Assembly (NCBI GenBank): GCA_021151685.1
Contig: JAGKWS010000119.1
Coordinates: 1-11,710 of the forward strand
From: Chitinophagaceae bacterium
GTDB lineage: Bacteria > Bacteroidota > Bacteroidia > Chitinophagales > Chitinophagaceae
DNA length: 11,710 bases
Direction of reading: 5' to 3'
The notes beneath the pieces are model-generated. The model was not told the origin of the DNA and did not search any database. It saw nothing but the letters and a program-made list of their open reading frames with translations. Below, in pieces: positions 6,763-11,710 of this stretch; within the stretch, counting starts at the first letter, position 1, and each line of letters starts with the position of its first letter. The position numbers and the translations under genes are program-made.

Positions 6763-9700
6763 ATGAAAAAATATACAAAAAACATACTTTCATTCGTCAC
6801 CGCATTTTTGCTGGCGAATGCAGGGATGTCTCAATCTTTAGAACGCGAAGTCATTAACTCTTGTGGAGGCACTCTTGCCCCTCCCGGTGGACCCAAACTG
6901 ACACAGAATATTGGCGAGACCTTTGCCACAAGGCTTACTGGTGGTGGCGCTACCCTTACCCAGGGTTATCTGCAAAATACCACCAGCGTACCCGCAGCCA
7001 TAACAGGTACTATGTCGGTATGCGCAGGTAGTGCAACAACCCTCAGCTACCCCGTAAGTGGCGGCACATGGAGCAGCACTACCCCATCAGTAGCAACGGT
7101 AGGCAGTACAGGCATTGTAACCGGTATTTCGGCGGGAACCAGCATCATTAGTTATGTAACTGGTACCAACAGTATTACCGCTACTGTTACGGTACAACCA
7201 GCTCCAGCCACCATAGCAGGTACTACCAATATCTGTGCCGCTGCTTCCACTACATTCACGTCGGCTTCTGCCGGAGGTGTATGGACCAGCTCCAACCTAT
7301 CTGTAGCCAGCGTAGGTAGCACCACAGGGATAGTAACCGGCACCGCTGCCGGTGTGGCTCAAATTACCTACACGCTACCTTCCGGCTGCTATACCTCGCG
7401 TAGTATCACCGTCAATCCTGTAGCAGATGCAGGCACAATAACGGGTGCTTCTGTTACCTGTCCCGATAACATAATTCTGTTGAGTACCACGGCCACCGGC
7501 GGCACATGGAGCAGCAGCAATGCTGGTATTGCATCTGTCGATGAATATGGCCTTGTATATGGGGTAACATCGGGCACGGCCACTATATCTTATGTACTTC
7601 CGGGTACATGTGGTGCTGCTGTTGCTACAAAAACTGTAACAGTCAGCACATTGCCAACAGCCGGCCCCATTACCGGGGTTGCCACCGTGTGTATGGGTAA
7701 CACAACTACTCTCAGTAACACATCTCCGGGTGGGTATTGGAGCAGTAGTAACTCCGCAGTAGGTACAGTAGGCTCTACTGGTATTGTAACGGGCATCTCT
7801 GTCGGTTCTTGTACTATATCCTACATCGTTACTACCGATTGTGGCACCGCACTCACCACCCGAAATGTTACTGTTACTCCCGGCACTATTGTTGATGCCA
7901 TTACAGGCTCATCAACACTATGTACAGGCAGCACAACCACACTCAGCAATACCACAAGCGGAGGAACATGGACCAGTAGCAATACCACAGTAGCTTCGGT
8001 AAATACAACCGGTGTTGTAACTGGTAACGCAGCAGGTACTGCTACCATCAGCTATTCTGTATCCGGCTCTTGTGGCATTGCCCACGCTACCCGGGTGGTT
8101 AGCGTCAATACCGTAGCATCGGCAGGCACTATAACAGGCACCGCATCTGTCTGCACAGGTAATACTACCACCCTTAGCACTACTACTACCGGCGGCTCAT
8201 GGACCAGCAGCAATACATCTGTTGCGTCTGTCGGCACTACGGGTATTGTTACCGGTATTGCGGCTGGCACTACAACTATTAGTTACACAGTTTCAAGCGA
8301 GTGCGGTACTGCCACCGCCACTAATATTGTGACAGTGAATGCGGCAACATCCATAGGCACAATAACAGGCACCGCAACAGTCTGCACCGGCAATACTATC
8401 ACACTTAGCAACGCCACTACCGGCGGTTCATGGAGCAGTAGCAACACATCTGTTGCGTCTGTGGGCACTACGGGTACCGTTACTGGTAATGCCGCAGGAA
8501 CAGCTACTATCAGCTATACAATAACAGGTACGTGCGGCTCGGCTACAGCAACAAAAGTAGTTACGGTAAATCCTCAACCGCTTGCCATAACCGGCGTAGC
8601 CACAATTTGCGAAGGCACCACAACAAGCCTTAGCAATGCTACCTCTGGTGGTGGTTTGTGGAGCAACGATGGAGGTAATGCTATGGTTGATGCCTCCGGA
8701 ATTGTTACGGGAATCTTTGCCGGCACATCTGTAATCACTTATCAGGCATTGTCTACCGGTTGCATCACAACCAAAATTGTTACTGTTAATCAAACTCCGT
8801 CTACAATCTCAGCACCATCTTCACTGTGCATTGGTGCTACAGGTACACTATCTGTTACTCCGGCCGGCGGCTCATGGACAAGCAACAATACTACGTTCCT
8901 TACTGTTAATACCACAACCGGCGAATATCTTTCCGGAGGAACAACTGGTGGGCTCGCTACTATCAGCTACATTCTGCCATCCGGATGTACATCCCTCGCT
9001 ACGGTATCTGTGTCAGCAATTCCATGTATACCAACCGGCGGTCCGGGAACCTGCGGAACAATATCAGTACCAGATACATTAAATATCTGCGGCGGGTCAT
9101 CAACTCCCATAGCCGCCACAGCTACTCCCGCTGGTACCATAGACGGTATATTGTGGACTCCTTCAATAGGTCTATCGAGTACCACTACCGCAAGTACAAC
9201 TTTCACAGGTACTTCATCAAGGTATTACACAGTAACGATGATGGAAAACGCAGGACCGAACCTTATTACCAACGCCGATTTTGAAGCTGGCAATACCGCT
9301 TTTACAAGTGGGTATACCTATGTAGCCCCCTCCAGCTCGGCATTATGGTACGAAAGCAGATACACTATTACTACAAATCCAAGACTATGCCATCCCGAAT
9401 CTGCTTCATATCCGGATCACACATCAGGTACAGGCAAAATGATGTGTATAAACGGTTCGCCCAGCGCAATAAATGTCTGGAGTCAAACAGTCAATGTTAC
9501 TCCAAACACTAACTATGATTTTTCCGCATGGGTTTCAAGTTGGAGTAACTCATTTGTTATCCCGGAATGCCCCATTCTGCAATTGGAAATAAATGGACAA
9601 TTGTTGGGATCTGCCGACACACTTCTTTACCCAAGTGGTACCTGGCGTCAATACAGAGCGGTGTGGAACAGCGGTTCTGCAACGGTTGCCACTTTAAACA

Positions 9701-11710
9701 TCAGAAACTTCAATACACTGGTTTTAGGAAACGACATGTCTCTTGACGATCTGTCATTTCGAAGTGTTTGTGTCGCAAAGGATAGTGTATACGTAAACGT
9801 GGGCAGCCCGGCTCCTGCTATTACTGTAAGTGGCACAGCATCTGTTTGTGCAGGTAGCACAAAGACATTTAGTGCTGCCGCAACGGGCACATGGAGCAGT
9901 AGCAATACTGCGGTTGCATCTGTCGGCACAACAGGTATAGTTACTGGCAATGCGGCTGGAATAGCTACCATTTCTTTTCATACCTCCACTAATTGTTACA
10001 GTACGCGTCAGATTACTGTAAACCCGGCTCCATCTACCATCATCGGCAATGAGAGTGTCTGCATCGGTACTCCTGCTGTGTATTCAAATGCAGCAACGGG
10101 CGGTATGTGGTCACGTACATCAACACCAGCCAGTGCATTTGCAATTGATGCTTCTACAGGTCTGGTAACGGCAAGTGCCTCTGGTACGGGTACAATCACT
10201 TACGCAATAGGCAGTTGCTCAACCACCAAATCTATCACAGTACCCGCTCAGCCCAATGCTATCACAGGCACAGCCACTATGTGTGCAGGTAGTACATCTA
10301 CCCTCACTTGCACTACTACAGGTGGTACATGGAGTAGCAGCAACGAGAGCGTGGCTACTGTGGCCACAGCTACCTCCACAACGGGTATTGTCAGTGGCGT
10401 TAGCTCAGGTACTGCCACTATCTACTATACCAATTCAGGAGGTTGTGCTCGTTCTATGGTAGTCACTGTCACAGCGGCCCCAACTGCAATTGGCGGCGAC
10501 CCATCAGTTTGTCTCGGTGGTATCATTACGCTCACCAACACTACTACAGGTGGTACATGGAGCAGTAGCACACCTGCTGTTTCCAGCATCAATTCTATAT
10601 CCGGTGTAGCAAGAGGCAACTCGGTAGGTACCACTACCATTACGTTTGCATCAAGTGCTACCTGTCGTACCACTACAGTAATATCTGTTACAGCAGCCCC
10701 TGCTGCTATCTCAGGTGCCAACAAGGTCTGTATAGGCGGTACTATCGAGCTCGCTCACGAAATATCTGGTGGTTCATGGAGCAGTAGTGCACCTGCCAGA
10801 GCCTCGGTTAACGCCACCTCGGGTCTGGTTGCTGGTATCTCAACCGGCACGGTAAATATCACCTATGCAACTGGCTCTGGTGGTTGCTTTACTACAAAGG
10901 TAGTCTCTATAAATGCACTCCCAAATGCAATTGGCGGTACTGCTGTAGTGTGCGAAAATGCTACTACTACGTTAACCAACGCTGCCTCTGGTGGTGGTAT
11001 ATGGAGCAATGATGGTGCCAATGCTATGGTGGGTACTACCGGTATCGTTACCGGTATTGCCGCAGGTACATCGGTTATTACTTTTACTGCCAACACTACT
11101 GGATGTAGTATAACACGTATTGCTACCGTTAATGCAACACCTACAGCTATTGGCGGCACTACTTCGGTATGTGTGGGTAACTCTACTACCCTTACTGCTA
11201 CCCCAGCAGGCGGTACATGGACAAGCACCAACAATACGGTTGCCCCTGTAGGTATGACCACAGGTGTTATTGCCGGTGGCGGCACTGGTGGAACAGCTAT
11301 CATCAGCTATAACCTACCAACTGGCTGTCGCAGTACCACTACTGTAACCGTAGCCGCGTTGCCCGGTACTATTTCGGGCGGTACTACTCCGTTCTGTGCA
11401 GGTACTACTACTACCATCACGGCTACAACAGCAAGCCTTTCGTGGAGTAGCACCAACACCGCAGTAGCTACTGTAAACGCTATGTCTACAATACAGGGAT
11501 TGGTTACCGGTATTGCGCCCGGTACGTCTACTATCAGCTATACCAATGCTGCCGGTTGTGCACGCACCATAGTAGTAACCGTTACAGGAGCTCCCGGCAC
11601 CATTACTGGTACCGATGAAATATGCGTAGGTGGTACCACTACTATGACCAGCAGTACGCCAAGTGGCACATGGGCTTCCAGCACGCCTACAAGAGGCTCT
11701 ATTGCCAGCA
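6763..11710 (+). CDS. Giant Ig-like repeat surface protein, 5' part
   Basis: The frame opens at ATG 6763, ten bases after the previous stop, and runs without a stop to the window edge (1649 codons), so its 3' end is missing. Residues 1-24 look like a signal peptide (ending ANAGMSQ). Residues 25-70 form a module common at the N-terminus of Bacteroidota type IX-secreted proteins (SCGGTL, QNIGETF, LTQGYLQ). Ig-like BIG_2-type repeats of 71-77 residues follow: nine from residue 78 to 754, then nine more from 1018, the last cut off. Each has a VCxGxTTTL strand, a GGxWSSSN core and a VTG-AGT-ISY end. Between the arrays sit a PKD-like segment (755-832) and a jelly-roll carbohydrate-binding-like module (833-1003). 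Composition is strongly Thr/Ser/Gly with few charges. It probably forms a long extracellular filament with adhesive or glycan-binding function. Such proteins usually end in a type IX sorting domain, which would lie beyond this window. Confidence 0.88.
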   Translation, partial: MKKYTKNILSFVTAFLLANAGMSQSLEREVINSCGGTLAPPGGPKLTQNIGETFATRLTGGGATLTQGYLQNTTSVPAAITGTMSVCAGSATTLSYPVSGGTWSSTTPSVATVGSTGIVTGISAGTSIISYVTGTNSITATVTVQPAPATIAGTTNICAAASTTFTSASAGGVWTSSNLSVASVGSTTGIVTGTAAGVAQITYTLPSGCYTSRSITVNPVADAGTITGASVTCPDNIILLSTTATGGTWSSSNAGIASVDEYGLVYGVTSGTATISYVLPGTCGAAVATKTVTVSTLPTAGPITGVATVCMGNTTTLSNTSPGGYWSSSNSAVGTVGSTGIVTGISVGSCTISYIVTTDCGTALTTRNVTVTPGTIVDAITGSSTLCTGSTTTLSNTTSGGTWTSSNTTVASVNTTGVVTGNAAGTATISYSVSGSCGIAHATRVVSVNTVASAGTITGTASVCTGNTTTLSTTTTGGSWTSSNTSVASVGTTGIVTGIAAGTTTISYTVSSECGTATATNIVTVNAATSIGTITGTATVCTGNTITLSNATTGGSWSSSNTSVASVGTTGTVTGNAAGTATISYTITGTCGSATATKVVTVNPQPLAITGVATICEGTTTSLSNATSGGGLWSNDGGNAMVDASGIVTGIFAGTSVITYQALSTGCITTKIVTVNQTPSTISAPSSLCIGATGTLSVTPAGGSWTSNNTTFLTVNTTTGEYLSGGTTGGLATISYILPSGCTSLATVSVSAIPCIPTGGPGTCGTISVPDTLNICGGSSTPIAATATPAGTIDGILWTPSIGLSSTTTASTTFTGTSSRYYTVTMMENAGPNLITNADFEAGNTAFTSGYTYVAPSSSALWYESRYTITTNPRLCHPESASYPDHTSGTGKMMCINGSPSAINVWSQTVNVTPNTNYDFSAWVSSWSNSFVIPECPILQLEINGQLLGSADTLLYPSGTWRQYRAVWNSGSATVATLNIRNFNTLVLGNDMSLDDLSFRSVCVAKDSVYVNVGSPAPAITVSGTASVCAGSTKTFSAAATGTWSSSNTAVASVGTTGIVTGNAAGIATISFHTSTNCYSTRQITVNPAPSTIIGNESVCIGTPAVYSNAATGGMWSRTSTPASAFAIDASTGLVTASASGTGTITYAIGSCSTTKSITVPAQPNAITGTATMCAGSTSTLTCTTTGGTWSSSNESVATVATATSTTGIVSGVSSGTATIYYTNSGGCARSMVVTVTAAPTAIGGDPSVCLGGIITLTNTTTGGTWSSSTPAVSSINSISGVARGNSVGTTTITFASSATCRTTTVISVTAAPAAISGANKVCIGGTIELAHEISGGSWSSSAPARASVNATSGLVAGISTGTVNITYATGSGGCFTTKVVSINALPNAIGGTAVVCENATTTLTNAASGGGIWSNDGANAMVGTTGIVTGIAAGTSVITFTANTTGCSITRIATVNATPTAIGGTTSVCVGNSTTLTATPAGGTWTSTNNTVAPVGMTTGVIAGGGTGGTAIISYNLPTGCRSTTTVTVAALPGTISGGTTPFCAGTTTTITATTASLSWSSTNTAVATVNAMSTIQGLVTGIAPGTSTISYTNAAGCARTIVVTVTGAPGTITGTDEICVGGTTTMTSSTPSGTWASSTPTRGSIAS
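6994..9024 (+). repeat. Ig-like repeat array 1 (nine units)
   Basis: Nine in-phase units, each with a core tryptophan, lie at residues 103, 174, 249, 326, 403, 480, 557, 633 and 705 of the giant protein. Units 4-7 are spaced exactly 77 codons (231 bases) apart, and units 6 and 7 are the most alike at DNA level, which suggests recent in-frame duplication. Eight of the nine units carry two cysteines, one in the VCxG strand and one in the GC/CG strand near the end, as expected for a B-F strand disulfide. Unit 1 lacks the second cysteine. Unit 8 is a variant with WSND and NAMV. Confidence 0.85.
9259..9771 (+). other. Carbohydrate-binding-like module inside the giant protein
   Basis: Residues 833-1003 break the Ig-like pattern. 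They begin NLITNADFEAGN, followed by FTSGYTY, DHTSGTGKMM, VWSQTV, PNTNYDFSAWV and NDMSLDDLSF. This order of motifs matches a jelly-roll module seen in many Bacteroidota secreted proteins and related to CBM4/9-type carbohydrate-binding domains; the terminal DDLSF resembles their calcium-binding strand. The segment has more aromatic and charged residues than the arrays around it, so it is the best candidate for a ligand-binding site. The ligand is unknown, and a purely structural jelly roll is possible. Confidence 0.6.
9814..11710 (+). repeat. Ig-like repeat array 2 (eight full units plus one cut off)
   Basis: After the insert the Ig-like units resume, with core tryptophans at residues 1044, 1116, 1190, 1266, 1339, 1414, 1486, 1561 and 1637; the last unit is cut by the window edge. 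Spacing is 72-76 codons and less regular than in array 1. All eight complete units keep the two-cysteine pattern. Units here are more diverged from each other, but units 15-16 closely resemble units 8-9 of array 1, and unit 17 resembles unit 12. The array continues beyond the window. Confidence 0.85.

Noticed and set aside
7152..11303. A series of minus-strand ORFs of 60-146 codons, many with similar Val/Pro/Thr-rich sequences
   Set aside because: They are antisense shadows of the in-phase Ig-like repeats. Their mutual similarity comes from the DNA repeat, and the plus-strand frame is open throughout with signal peptide and domain content.
6994..11710. CRISPR or non-coding satellite array
   Set aside because: The repeats are about 216-231 bases, diverged, and keep the reading frame, with conserved protein motifs. 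There are no short identical repeats with unique spacers.

Overview
The window looks like chromosomal DNA from a member of the Bacteroidota, most likely close to Chitinophagaceae. The reasons are perfect or near-perfect TAnnTTTG -7 promoter boxes, no Shine-Dalgarno sequences ahead of the starts, and a set of secreted protein domains typical of that group. I found no rRNA, tRNA, CRISPR array, transposase or integrase.

Layout. The left edge (1-108) is a divergent promoter region, with a possible fragment of a minus-strand gene running off the edge. A family 2 glycosyltransferase of the WaaE/LgtF type (109-867) and a radical SAM protein with an N-terminal extension (944-2236) follow; both are ordinary single genes. 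A 373-bp intergenic region (2237-2609) then holds several inverted repeats and perhaps a 42-codon small ORF.

From 2610 to the right edge lies one apparent operon of three secreted proteins with gaps of 18 and 10 bases. The first two (2610-4679 and 4698-6752) are tandem paralogues. Each has a signal peptide, a conserved N-terminal domain, a YadA-head-like repeat shaft, and a C-terminal peptidase S74 intramolecular chaperone with an intact Ser-Lys pair, followed by a coiled coil. The third (6763 to beyond 11710) is a giant Ser/Thr/Gly-rich protein of at least 1649 residues. It has a signal peptide, a Bacteroidota-type N-terminal module, nine Ig-like (BIG_2-type) repeats, a PKD-like plus carbohydrate-binding-like insert, and then at least nine more Ig-like repeats. 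It has no stop inside the window, so a search restricted to closed ORFs shows only antisense shadows in this 5-kb stretch.

The likely common theme of the operon is an extracellular or cell-surface adhesive structure. Two self-processing trimeric fibres may act with a very long Ig-like filament carrying a glycan-binding-like module. That functional link is inferred from co-orientation, spacing and domain content; nothing in the sequence proves it.
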